A DNA stretch of 64,000 bases from Halorussus gelatinilyticus. GTDB taxonomy: Archaea; Halobacteriota; Halobacteria; Halobacteriales; Haladaptataceae. Below, one piece after another: positions 38,818 through 46,853 of the stretch (positions within the stretch are counted from its first letter, which is position 1; every line of letters starts with the position of its first letter). Under the pieces are notes generated by a model. That model did no database searches. It was not told the DNA's origin and saw only the letters and a program-made list of their open reading frames with translations. The translations under genes and the position numbers were made by a program. Where the stretch lies: the NCBI RefSeq assembly GCF_023238445.1, contig NZ_CP096658.1:1302001-1366000 (forward strand), given 5' to 3'.

Positions 38818-39954
38818 ATGCCCTTTCACCTGACCGAGGACCAGCGAGCGCTCCGCGAGGACGTCCGCGAGTTCGCCGAGTCCGAGATTCGACCGCGCGC
38901 CATCGAACTCGACCGCAACGAGGAGTACCCCGCCGAGATTCTGGCCGAACTCGGCGACCGGGGCTGGACGGGACTCACGCTCCCCGAGGAGTACGGCGGC
39001 CGCGGCGAGGGACTGGTCGAACTCGCCGTCCTGACCGAGGAACTCGCGGCGGCGATGATGACCGTCGCCGGCGCGCTCGCGCTCAATCTGGGCGTCGCGA
39101 CCGTTATCGAACGATTCGGCACCGACGCGCAGAAGGACGAGTACCTGCCCGAAATGGCGACGTTCGACCGCGTCGGCGCGCTCGGTCTCAGCGAGGCCAA
39201 CGCCGGGTCGGACAAACTGGCGATGGAGACGACCGCCGAGCGCGACGGTGACGAGTGGGTCCTCGACGGCCACAAGCAGTGGGTGACGAACTTCTCTCAC
39301 GCCGACTTCGTGCTGACCTACGCGAAGACGGGTCCCGACGCCGACGCGCCGCACAACGTCAGCGCGTTCCTCGTTCCGACCGACGAGTTCGAAGTCGAGG
39401 AAGTCTGGGAGACGCTCGGCGCGCGCACCGTGAAGTCGCCCCGCGTCGTCCTCTCGGACGTTCGGGTGCCCGCCGAGAACCTCGTCGGCGAGGAGGGCGA
39501 GGCGTACGTCCAGCGCGGCGAAATTCACACCGGGGTCAACGTCCCGGCCCGAGGGGTCGGCATCGCCCGCGCCGCGCTCGAAGACGCCGCGGCGTACACC
39601 GCCGACCGCGAGCAGTTCGGCCAGTCCGTCGGCGACTTTCAGGGCGTCAGGTGGACGGTTGCGGAGATGGCACAGCGCGCCGACGCAGCCCGTCTGCTGA
39701 CGCTCCGGGCCGCCGACCGCGCCGACCGGGGCGAGGACCCGACCCGCGAGATGGCGATGGCGAAGGTCCGCGCGACGGAGGCCGCCGTCGAGAACGCCAA
39801 CGACGCGATGCAACTCCACGGCGGGAAGGGGTACACGACCGACCACCACGTCGAGCGTTACCTCCGGGACGCCCGCCTGCTGACCGTCGCGGGCGGGCCG
39901 AACGAACTCCACCGCAATTCGCTGGCCGACGCGGTGTACGCCGAGACCGAGTGA
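38818..39954 (+). CDS. Acyl-CoA dehydrogenase
   Basis: 378 residues from ATG 38818. Typical flavoprotein fold: helical N-domain (FHLTEDQRALREDVREFAE), beta-domain with GALGLSEANAGSD and KQWVTNFSHADF (FAD and substrate binding), helical C-domain with REQFGQSVGDFQGVRW and MQLHGGKGYTTDHHVERYLRDAR. Acts in fatty-acid or branched-chain acyl-CoA oxidation; chain length unknown. CTATTACTT near 38788-38796 is a possible TATA that fits the chosen leaderless start. Confidence 0.93.
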   Translation: MPFHLTEDQRALREDVREFAESEIRPRAIELDRNEEYPAEILAELGDRGWTGLTLPEEYGGRGEGLVELAVLTEELAAAMMTVAGALALNLGVATVIERFGTDAQKDEYLPEMATFDRVGALGLSEANAGSDKLAMETTAERDGDEWVLDGHKQWVTNFSHADFVLTYAKTGPDADAPHNVSAFLVPTDEFEVEEVWETLGARTVKSPRVVLSDVRVPAENLVGEEGEAYVQRGEIHTGVNVPARGVGIARAALEDAAAYTADREQFGQSVGDFQGVRWTVAEMAQRADAARLLTLRAADRADRGEDPTREMAMAKVRATEAAVENANDAMQLHGGKGYTTDHHVERYLRDARLLTVAGGPNELHRNSLADAVYAETE

Positions 39955-40024
39955 CCTGTTACCATCCCGTTCTCGCCGCAAAATCCACCTGATTTTTCAC
40001 CACCAAGCCCGACTTCTCGAACAT

Positions 40025-41449
40025 ATGGTCGTCGGAGACATCTCGACGGGAACGGACGTACTGGTTATCGGCGCGGGACCGGGCGGCTACGTCGCCGCGA
40101 TTCGCGCGGGGCAACTGGACTTGGACGTGACGCTCGTGGAGAAGGACGCCTACGGCGGGACGTGCCTGAACTACGGCTGCATCCCGTCGAAGGCGATGAT
40201 TACCGCCTCGGACCTCGCCCACGAGGCGGGCCACGCCGAGGAGATGGGCATCTACGCCGACCCCGAGGTGGAGATGGACGAGATGGTCGGCTGGAAGGAC
40301 GGCGTCGTGGACCAACTCACCGGCGGCGTCGAGAAGCTCGCCAAGGCCAACGGCGTCGAACTGATGGAGGGCCGCGCGGAGTTCGCCGACGAGAAGAAGG
40401 CCCGCATCGTTCACAGCGGCGGCGGGCAGGGCTCCGAGACCGTCGAGTTCGAACACGCCATCGTTTCGACTGGAAGTCGCCCCATCCAGGTGCCGGGCTT
40501 CGACTTCGGCGACGACCCCGTGCTGGACTCCCGGCAGGCGCTCGCGCTCGACGAGGTGCCCGAGAGCCTCGTCATCGTCGGCGCGGGCTACATCGGTATG
40601 GAACTGGCGGGCGTCTTCGCCAAGTTGGGGACCGACGTGACCGTCGTGGAGATGCTCGACTCGGTGCTGCCGGGCTACGAGGACGACCTCGCCCGGCCCG
40701 TCAAGAAGAAGGCCGAGGAGTTGGACATCGACTTCCACTTCGGCGAGGCCGCCAGCGAGTGGGAGGAGTCGGGCGACGGCATAACCGTCCGGACCGAGGA
40801 CGAGGAGGGCACCGTCTCGGAGTTCGGCGCGGAGAAGGTGCTGGTCGCGGTCGGCCGCGAACCCGTCACCGACACGCTCGAACTCGACAACGCGGGCGTC
40901 GAGACCGACGAGGACGGCTTCATCCCGACCGACGACCGGGCGCGGACGAACGTCGAACACATCCACGCCATCGGCGACGTGGCTGGCGAACCGATGCTCG
41001 CGCACGTGGCCAGCAAGGAGGGGCAGGTCGCCGCGGAGGTCATCGCTGGCGAACCTTCGGCGCTCGACTATCAGGCGGTCCCCGCGGCGGTGTTCACCGA
41101 CCCCGAAATCGGCACGGTCGGCATGACCGAGGCCGAGGCCGAGGAAGAGGGCTTCGAACCGGTCGTCGGCAAGTTCCCGTTCAACGCCTCGGGACGCGCC
41201 CTGACGACGGGCCACGCCGACGGCTTCGTCCGCATCGTCGCCGACGAACCCAGCGGGTTCCTGCTCGGCGCGCAAATCGTCGGCCCGGAGGCCTCCGAAC
41301 TCATCGCGGAACTCGGACTCGCCATCGAGATGGGCGCGACGCTCGAAGACGTGGCCGCGACGATTCACACCCACCCGACGCTCTCGGAGGCCGTGATGGA
41401 GGCCGCCGAGAACGCGCTGGGCCACGCGATTCACACGCTGAATCGGTAA
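40025..41449 (+). CDS. lpdA: Dihydrolipoyl dehydrogenase (E3)
   Basis: Reoxidises the dihydrolipoyl group of E2 with FAD and NAD+. 474 residues. FAD motif IGAGPGGYVAAIRAGQL, redox-active disulfide GGTCLNYGCIPSK, NAD motif IVGAGYIGMELAGVFAKLG and the C-terminal His-Glu pair HTHPTLSEAVMEAAENA are all intact. It is part of the 2-oxoacid dehydrogenase locus but separated from E2 by ilvA and an acyl-CoA dehydrogenase. Confidence 0.97.
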   Translation: MVVGDISTGTDVLVIGAGPGGYVAAIRAGQLDLDVTLVEKDAYGGTCLNYGCIPSKAMITASDLAHEAGHAEEMGIYADPEVEMDEMVGWKDGVVDQLTGGVEKLAKANGVELMEGRAEFADEKKARIVHSGGGQGSETVEFEHAIVSTGSRPIQVPGFDFGDDPVLDSRQALALDEVPESLVIVGAGYIGMELAGVFAKLGTDVTVVEMLDSVLPGYEDDLARPVKKKAEELDIDFHFGEAASEWEESGDGITVRTEDEEGTVSEFGAEKVLVAVGREPVTDTLELDNAGVETDEDGFIPTDDRARTNVEHIHAIGDVAGEPMLAHVASKEGQVAAEVIAGEPSALDYQAVPAAVFTDPEIGTVGMTEAEAEEEGFEPVVGKFPFNASGRALTTGHADGFVRIVADEPSGFLLGAQIVGPEASELIAELGLAIEMGATLEDVAATIHTHPTLSEAVMEAAENALGHAIHTLNR

Positions 41450-41568
41450 CTCGACGCGCGCCGAGCGGACAGCGAGGTACTTTTTCGCGTTTTCTCCGAG
41501 GAGGTCACGGGAGCGACGGCGACCGACCCTAGCGAACAATTATGTTATTTGGCAACTAATAACATAGT

Positions 41569-41778
41569 ATGTCCCACGGAAGAACCGGCGGGCTATCCCC
41601 TTTCGAGCGACTCCGGTCGCGCTTCGAGGAACAGGACCTCGTCTGTCCGAAGTGCGGCTACGACGACGCCGACGGGCGGTGGCTCGTGGCGACCGGCGGT
41701 AACCGGATTCGGTACCGCCACCTCTGTCCCAGTTGCGGGCACGTCCGGCGTCGGACGTTCCGCCTCGGCGAGGAGTGA
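41569..41778 (+). CDS. Small two-CxxC zinc-ribbon protein
   Basis: 69 residues. Zinc site VCPKCGYDDADG and LCPSCGHVRRRTF (C-x2-C-x24-C-x2-C). It resembles the HVO_0649-type small zinc-finger proteins of haloarchaea. Preceded by the AT-rich stretch 41537-41568. Function unknown. Confidence 0.8.
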   Translation: MSHGRTGGLSPFERLRSRFEEQDLVCPKCGYDDADGRWLVATGGNRIRYRHLCPSCGHVRRRTFRLGEE

Positions 41779-41931
41779 CCTCGGCGAAGGGTCGTCTCCT
41801 CGGCTTGAGGTGGGCGCTCCTCGACTCGGTTCGACGGCGGGAACTCCGGGCGTGGACTCCCGGCGACGACCGCCCCTGTTTCGGCGTCACGACTGAATAG
41901 ATTTATCCGACGGGCGCGGACTCTCGGAGAC

Positions 41932-42147
41932 ATGGGACCCGCTGGCTCCGAAGCGCCGCCCGAGAACGAATACGGGTGGGAGGTCGTCGAGAACGTCTCG
42001 GTGGACGAACCGGACCACGCCGCGAAGAACACCATCTACCGGTGGGTGGACACCGAGGCCGAGGTGGTGCTGTACTACTTCACCGGCGCGGAGAAGGGCG
42101 GACTGACCGCCGTTCCGCTCGGCGAAACGGCGCTAGGCGAGGAGTAG
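41932..42147 (+). CDS. Small acidic conserved haloarchaeal-type protein
   Basis: 71 residues, acidic: YGWEVVENVSVDEPDH, ADHAAKNTIYRW-like turn (HAAKNTIYRWVDTE) and VVLYYFTGAEKGGL. Probably a compact beta domain. ATTTATCC near 41899-41906 lies about 27 bases before ATG 41932, so the start is well supported. Family and function not recognised. Confidence 0.7.
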   Translation: MGPAGSEAPPENEYGWEVVENVSVDEPDHAAKNTIYRWVDTEAEVVLYYFTGAEKGGLTAVPLGETALGEE

Positions 42148-42654
42148 CGGGCGTTCGTTGACCTTTGTTCGGTCGTTTTCGATCGCTGCCCGGTCGTTTC
42201 TGACGAGTCGCACAACTTCCGTGGTTGACCACAGACCTGTACTGTTGACGACTCTTGGACCGACGATTCCTGTGGAGTGGACTAGCTACTGCCGACGCCT
42301 ATCATACTGCATCCGCCCCGCACCGCGACCGCGGGCCACCTCCTCCCCAACCGATTGCGCTACTCACTTCGTTGCGTTGTCTGTGAACCGCGTTCGCAGA
42401 TAGGTGAGACGCGTCGCGTCTCGCAAGCCTCGTCCCTCGCGCGGTGGGCGCGGCGCTCTCGTGCCCCGCGCCTGCACGCGCCGACCACCATGGAACGTGA
42501 CGTCTAGCGACCGAAAGAACGAAAATTATCGTTTATCAATTCCTGTGGGTTGCGTTAGTAGATGGAAACCGGTATCTCGTCGTACTCGTCCTATCGGTCG
42601 AGAAAATCTGTCACACCCGACGCCCTTTTAATCGCTACCGCGAAACACTGGCCC
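42148..42654. other. Gene-poor 500-base region before pheA
   Basis: No frame with normal haloarchaeal codon use was found; short ORFs look accidental. A palindrome GAGACGCG-t-CGCGTCTC is at 42406-42422. Bases 42621-42632 (GCCCTTTTAATCG) form a likely TATA element about 28 bases before the pheA start. Confidence 0.55.
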
Positions 42655-43467
42655 ATGCAAGCAGTCACGCTCGGTCCCGAAGGGACCTACTCGCATCGCG
42701 CCGCCAGTTCGGTCGCCGACGAGGTGGAGTTCCGCGAGTCCGTCACCGCCATCGTGGAGACCGTCGCGGACGGGGAGTACGACCGCGGCGTGGTCCCCAT
42801 CGAGAACAGCATCGAGGGGAGCGTCACCGAGACGCTCGACGCGCTCTCGGACCGCGAGGTCGCCGCCGTGCAGGAGATCGTCACCCCCATCCGCCACGCC
42901 CTGCTCGCCCGGCGCGAGGACTTCTCGGTCGTCGCCAGCCACTCCCAAGCGCTGGCGCAGTGTCGGAGCTACCTCGAATCCGAGTACCCCGACGCCGACC
43001 TCGAAGCGGTCGCCAGCACCGCCCGCGGCGTCGAACACGCCCGCGAGAACCCCGACGTGGCGGCCATCGGCCACCCGGACAACGCGAGCGGCGACCCGGA
43101 CCTCTCTGTCGTCGCCGAGGGGATTCAGGACCGCACCTCGAACGCGACCCGGTTCTTCGTCATCGCGCCCGCGAGCGAGCAGTCGGAGGCCGGCGGCAAG
43201 TCCTCGCTGGTGGTCTACCCGAACGCCAACTACCCCGGTCTCCTGCTCGAACTGCTGGAACCGTTCGCCGAGCGCGACGTCAACCTGACCAGAGTCGAGT
43301 CGCGTCCGAGCGGCGAGCGACTGGGCGACTACGTGTTCCACATCGATTTCGCCGCGGGTCTCTACGAGGAGCGCGCGCAGGAGGCCATCGCGGACGTGGA
43401 GGCCATCGCCGAGAACGGCTGGGTCCGCAGATTGGGGTCGTACGACACCGAACACGTGCTGTACTGA
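42655..43467 (+). CDS. pheA: Prephenate dehydratase
   Basis: Converts prephenate to phenylpyruvate in Phe synthesis. 270 residues from ATG 42655; TLGPEGTYSHRAA opens the fold, GVVPIENSIEGSVTETLD and the catalytic TRF motif (SNATRFFVIAP) are present. The C-terminal ACT domain (NYPGLLLELLEPFAERDVNL, then ESRPSG) is the Phe-binding feedback site. Monofunctional (no chorismate mutase). The N-terminal extension from the longer frame is not likely because a TATA element falls inside it. Confidence 0.96.
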   Translation: MQAVTLGPEGTYSHRAASSVADEVEFRESVTAIVETVADGEYDRGVVPIENSIEGSVTETLDALSDREVAAVQEIVTPIRHALLARREDFSVVASHSQALAQCRSYLESEYPDADLEAVASTARGVEHARENPDVAAIGHPDNASGDPDLSVVAEGIQDRTSNATRFFVIAPASEQSEAGGKSSLVVYPNANYPGLLLELLEPFAERDVNLTRVESRPSGERLGDYVFHIDFAAGLYEERAQEAIADVEAIAENGWVRRLGSYDTEHVLY

Positions 43468-43574
43468 CCGCTCGCAAGTCGCGCGCCGTCGCACCGTCAC
43501 GGTCTCGCGCCGGAGTGAATTTTTAAGACGAAACGCGGCGAACCTCCCACGGGCGAGACGCCCAGTGGGGACCT

Positions 43575-44018
43575 ATGGCAGGACGCAAGAATCCGTTCGA
43601 AGACCTAGAAGAGATGATAGAGCGCATGAGCCGCCAGTTCGAGCAGTCGATGGGCGGCGACGCGATGAGCCGACTCGGCGGCGGCGGCGCGTCAATCGAC
43701 GTGGCCGACCGCGACGACGAGTTCGTCGTGACCGCCGACCTCCCCGGTTTCCGGAAGGAGGACATCGACGTCACCCTCCGAGGCGACCACCTCCAGATTA
43801 GCGCCGAGACCGAACGGGAGACCGAGGAGGAAGGCGACGAGGACGGCCGATACATCCGGAAGGAGCGCCGCCATCAGTCGGTCAACCGCACCGTGACGTT
43901 CCCCGAGGAGGTGGACGAGGAGAACGTCGCCGCGGAGTACCGTAACGGCGTGCTGACGGTGACCGTCCAGAAGTTGGCCGCGGGCAGCGAGGATTCGCAC
44001 AGCATCGACATCGAGTAA
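43575..44018 (+). CDS. Hsp20-type small heat-shock protein
   Basis: 147 residues. An alpha-crystallin domain spans about 38-135 (ADLPGFRKEDIDVTLRG, RHQSVNRTVTFPEEVD, AEYRNGVLTVTV), with the oligomer-forming I-x-I motif near the C-terminus (HSIDIE). Holds unfolded proteins without ATP. A TATA-like GAATTTTTAAG at about 43516-43526 fits a promoter and leaves a short 5' leader. Confidence 0.94.
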   Translation: MAGRKNPFEDLEEMIERMSRQFEQSMGGDAMSRLGGGGASIDVADRDDEFVVTADLPGFRKEDIDVTLRGDHLQISAETERETEEEGDEDGRYIRKERRHQSVNRTVTFPEEVDEENVAAEYRNGVLTVTVQKLAAGSEDSHSIDIE

Positions 44019-44075
44019 GCACGAACCAGCTCACCAAGCACAAACGCCTTGCCGTCCCGTACGTAATCGTCGTCC

Positions 44076-44528
44076 ATGACGCTCGAAACGGACGCGAACG
44101 CGCCGACGGTCGAAGCGACGGACCAGCACGGCGAGACCAACTACCTCGACTTCTCCGACCCGACCGTGCTGTACTTCTACCCTCGCGACGACACGCCGGG
44201 CTGTACCACCGAGGCCGAGCAGTTCGACGCCGAACTGGAGAGCTACCGCGACGCGGGCGTCTCGGTGTTCGGCGTCTCGACCGACGACGTGGAGAGCCAC
44301 GAGGCGTTCGCCGAGAAGTACGAACTCCGGTTCGACCTGTTGGCCGACCCCGAGGGCGAGGTCGCCGAGGCCTTCGACGTGGACGCCTCGCGCGGCGCGG
44401 CGTCTCGCACGACCTTCGTCCTCGCCGACGGCGAGGTCAAGGCGGTCTACGAGGGCGTGGACCCCGACGGCCACGCCCGCGAGGTGCTGAACGACATGCT
44501 CGACGCGGGCCTCGTGACGCTGGAGTAG
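44076..44528 (+). CDS. bcp: Peroxiredoxin, bacterioferritin-comigratory-protein type
   Basis: 150 residues. The peroxidatic Cys sits in DDTPGCTTEAEQF, with the family's PRDDTPG and the Arg in AASRTTFVLADGEV. The usual second Cys five residues later (CTxEAC) is replaced (TTEAEQ), so this is a one-Cys type that needs an external thiol. Reduces peroxides. 57 bases after Hsp20; possible stress unit. Confidence 0.93.
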   Translation: MTLETDANAPTVEATDQHGETNYLDFSDPTVLYFYPRDDTPGCTTEAEQFDAELESYRDAGVSVFGVSTDDVESHEAFAEKYELRFDLLADPEGEVAEAFDVDASRGAASRTTFVLADGEVKAVYEGVDPDGHAREVLNDMLDAGLVTLE

Positions 44529-44631
44529 TCGAGCGAAGCCACGAGTCCCGCCGGCCGCGCCGCCCGCCGCGGCCCCGCGCGGCCGACCTGCTCGCCGACA
44601 CCGTTTTTCGCCCGGCCGTCGAGGTCTCGGT

Positions 44632-45150
44632 ATGGCCGATTCGTCGGAGTCGCCGGAGACGCCCGACCCGAGCGACCCCGCGATTCGACCCCCGACGCGA
44701 GACCGGGCGACCCTCGCGGCAAAGCTGGTCGGGGGCGTCCAGTGGGCGATAACCGGCGCGTACCTCTTCCTGCTCGGGTTTCTGGCAACCGGCTGGTATC
44801 TCCGCGCGACGCGAACCTCGGTCTCGTTCGACTTCTCGCGGGCGTTCGCCGGCTTCGCCGCCGCCGCGTTCGTCGCGGGGTACCTCTGGGTCCGATTCCG
44901 ACCGCCCGACCCCGCGGCCCACGACCGACGAATCGAAGTCGTCGTGACGATGCTCGTCCTCGGGTTCGTCCTGCCGTTCGGGGTCCCGTCCGCACTCGAC
45001 TCGGCTGGGGTCGAGTTAGGAGTCCCGCTCGCCGGGTTCGGCGTGGCCTACGCGATGACGCTCGCGCTCTCGTACGGACTGGTGTACGGTCTCGGATTCA
45101 GGTTCTTCCTCGGCCCGCACAGGTCCGAGCGGTCGGAGTTCCGGGAGTGA
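44632..45150 (+). CDS. Four-helix membrane protein of unknown function
   Basis: 172 residues. A disordered Pro/Ser/Asp-rich N-terminus (to about residue 25) is followed by hydrophobic helices WAITGAYLFLLGFLATGWY, FAGFAAAAFVAGYLWV, VVTMLVLGFVLPFGV and VAYAMTLALSYGLVYGLGF. No family recognised. The stop is four bases from the convergent nuclease-like gene. Confidence 0.75.
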   Translation: MADSSESPETPDPSDPAIRPPTRDRATLAAKLVGGVQWAITGAYLFLLGFLATGWYLRATRTSVSFDFSRAFAGFAAAAFVAGYLWVRFRPPDPAAHDRRIEVVVTMLVLGFVLPFGVPSALDSAGVELGVPLAGFGVAYAMTLALSYGLVYGLGFRFFLGPHRSERSEFRE

Positions 45151-45154
45151 CCCG

Positions 45155-45712
45155 TCACCCGTCGAAGAGTGCGGAGATTTCCGCGGCAGTCTCGTCGGTC
45201 CGCGTGCGCCACTCCGCCGGTCGCTCTCCGCCGCGCTTCGGCGGGTCGATAGGCAGTCGGAACGGATGGAACGCGACGTACTCGACCGACTCGGCGGCCG
45301 TCTCGCCCACGAACTCCGCGACTTCGCGCTTCGAGGACACGCCTCCGGACTGTAAGTCGTAGTAACCCGAGAAGAGCTGACAGACGAGTACGTCGTCGTA
45401 CTCTCCGAATGCGCCCTCGTCGGCGTAGTAGAATAGCTTCGCGGTGTTGTTCGCGGGGTCGGCCCTGCGCCACTCTAACTCGACCGCGACGAATCGGTCG
45501 GCGTTCGTGCCCACCACGTCAATCGGGGTCCGCCGGACGCGGCACTCGGTTTCCCAGTCGAGCGAGGGCCGTCGCTCCGCGAGGGTATCTCGGAGTCGGT
45601 CCCTGACGGCGTCGGCGAACTCGCCCACGAGCTGCCCCGACTCGCGGGCGGCACTTCGTCGTTTCGACACGATTCGACGGGAGTGCCACCGGGAGGAGAC
45701 CGGACAAGTCAC
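45155..45712 (-). CDS. Candidate PD-(D/E)XK-fold nuclease
   Basis: 185 residues. The stretch TPIDVVGTNADRFVAVELEWRR fits a PD-(D/E)XK core: Asp at the end of one strand, then E-x-E/W on the next. DNNTAKLFYY-like and VLVCQLFSGYY follow, as beta and helix of such folds (NNTAKLFYYADEG). The N-terminal 30 residues are basic and the true start may be further in. No methylase or toxin partner lies beside it. The nuclease call is from pattern only. Confidence 0.6.
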   Translation of the reverse strand: MTCPVSSRWHSRRIVSKRRSAARESGQLVGEFADAVRDRLRDTLAERRPSLDWETECRVRRTPIDVVGTNADRFVAVELEWRRADPANNTAKLFYYADEGAFGEYDDVLVCQLFSGYYDLQSGGVSSKREVAEFVGETAAESVEYVAFHPFRLPIDPPKRGGERPAEWRTRTDETAAEISALFDG

Positions 45713-45857
45713 CCACCTGTCGCCCGACGACGCCTTCCCGCCGGCGAGTCGTCACCCGTCGTGTCATCGTTCGCGACGCGGGAGCGAGAGCGTTACTCGG
45801 CGACGTTCTAGAACATAATTAAAAATCATTAAGAAATAGCTCGGCGTAGCTCCTCGT

Positions 45858-46463
45858 ATGGCCTCAGAGACCATCAAGCACGGCGTGAATCTGGAACAGT
45901 ACGGCGCGTTCGTCGAGAACATGACCGAGAACCCCGAGGACGCGATGCTCCGACTCGGCGCGCGCGGCGTCGCGGAGGGACGTGCGATGCACACGCTGGC
46001 GAAACTCGACGCGTACAGTTTCGGTGGTGAGGAGATTCGGCGCGAGACCCGCGAGTACACCTTCCCGCTCGGCGCGCACAAGGAAGTGGAAGCCGACGCG
46101 GGGTTCGTGGACCCCGCCGACCGGCCGGAACCCGTGGAGGTCGCGCTGGCCGGCCTCACTGGCTGTATCAACGCTACCATCGGCATCGTGGCGATGGAGA
46201 ACGACATCGACCTCGACGGTCTCGAAACGACGGTCGGCCTCGACCTCGACCCGCGGGTCCTGTTCGGCGTTCGCGGCGTCGAGCGGTCGGACGAGACCTA
46301 CGACGACTTCACCATCGACGTCGAAGTCAGCGGTCCCGGACTCACCGACGAGGACGCCGAGACGCTTCGAGAGGGCGCGCGTCGCTCCCCGGTGTTCAAC
46401 CTGCTGTCGGGGTCTCACGAGATGACACCCGAGGTACGCGTGAAGGACGCGCCGTCGGCGTAA
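45858..46463 (+). CDS. OsmC-family protein
   Basis: 201 residues. The peroxidatic Cys region is GLTGCINATIGIVAMEN, and the second segment reads RSPVFNLL where OsmC/Ohr has R-C-P-V; the second Cys is therefore Ser. Family members reduce organic peroxides; the missing resolving Cys argues for another reductant or function. AT-rich promoter sequence ATTAAAAATCATTAAG at about 45816-45832. Confidence 0.9.
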   Translation: MASETIKHGVNLEQYGAFVENMTENPEDAMLRLGARGVAEGRAMHTLAKLDAYSFGGEEIRRETREYTFPLGAHKEVEADAGFVDPADRPEPVEVALAGLTGCINATIGIVAMENDIDLDGLETTVGLDLDPRVLFGVRGVERSDETYDDFTIDVEVSGPGLTDEDAETLREGARRSPVFNLLSGSHEMTPEVRVKDAPSA

Positions 46464-46520
46464 CTAACGCAGGAGCGCCGCCACAAACGCTTATCTCTCC
46501 GGGCGTCGATAGGTCACTGC

Positions 46521-46772
46521 ATGAGTTCTGGGGGTTCCGACGAAACCGCAGACGGAGGAGCGATGCCAGCGCCGGTAAAGAAGATTGCACGGACGGTCAC
46601 GCCGCCCTACCGCGGACGGCCGGACGCCGAGATGACGACCATCGGCATCGCGTACGGTCTGGGACTGGTCGTCCTACTGATTCCGCTCCTGCCGTTCATC
46701 GTGGTCGTCTGGGTCGTCTCGAAGATTACGGGGTTTCTCGCTCGAAAAGCGCCGACGGACAGGCTTCCCTGA
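46521..46772 (+). CDS. Small single-helix membrane protein
   Basis: 83 residues. One long hydrophobic segment, GLGLVVLLIPLLPFIVVVWV, after a Lys/Arg linker (PAPVKKIARTVTPPYRGRPD). TTATC near 46490 is a weak TATA fitting ATG 46521. Function unknown. Confidence 0.65.
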   Translation: MSSGGSDETADGGAMPAPVKKIARTVTPPYRGRPDAEMTTIGIAYGLGLVVLLIPLLPFIVVVWVVSKITGFLARKAPTDRLP

Positions 46773-46853
46773 CCGGCGGGGGCGGTTCGCGGTTAGGGTC
46801 GGGGGTCGAGGACGTGTCGCGGTCGCGGTCGGTGTCGGAGTGGCAGTAGCTAC

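Noticed and set aside
35812-39981. Minus-strand open frame of 1389 codons opposite the 2-oxoacid dehydrogenase genes
   Set aside because: It is the antisense shadow common in high-GC genomes: its product is Arg/His/Val-rich without family motifs, while the plus strand carries complete enzymes.
42148-42654. Short ORFs in the gap before pheA
   Set aside because: Codon use and composition do not resemble coding sequence; none has a start signal or known motif.
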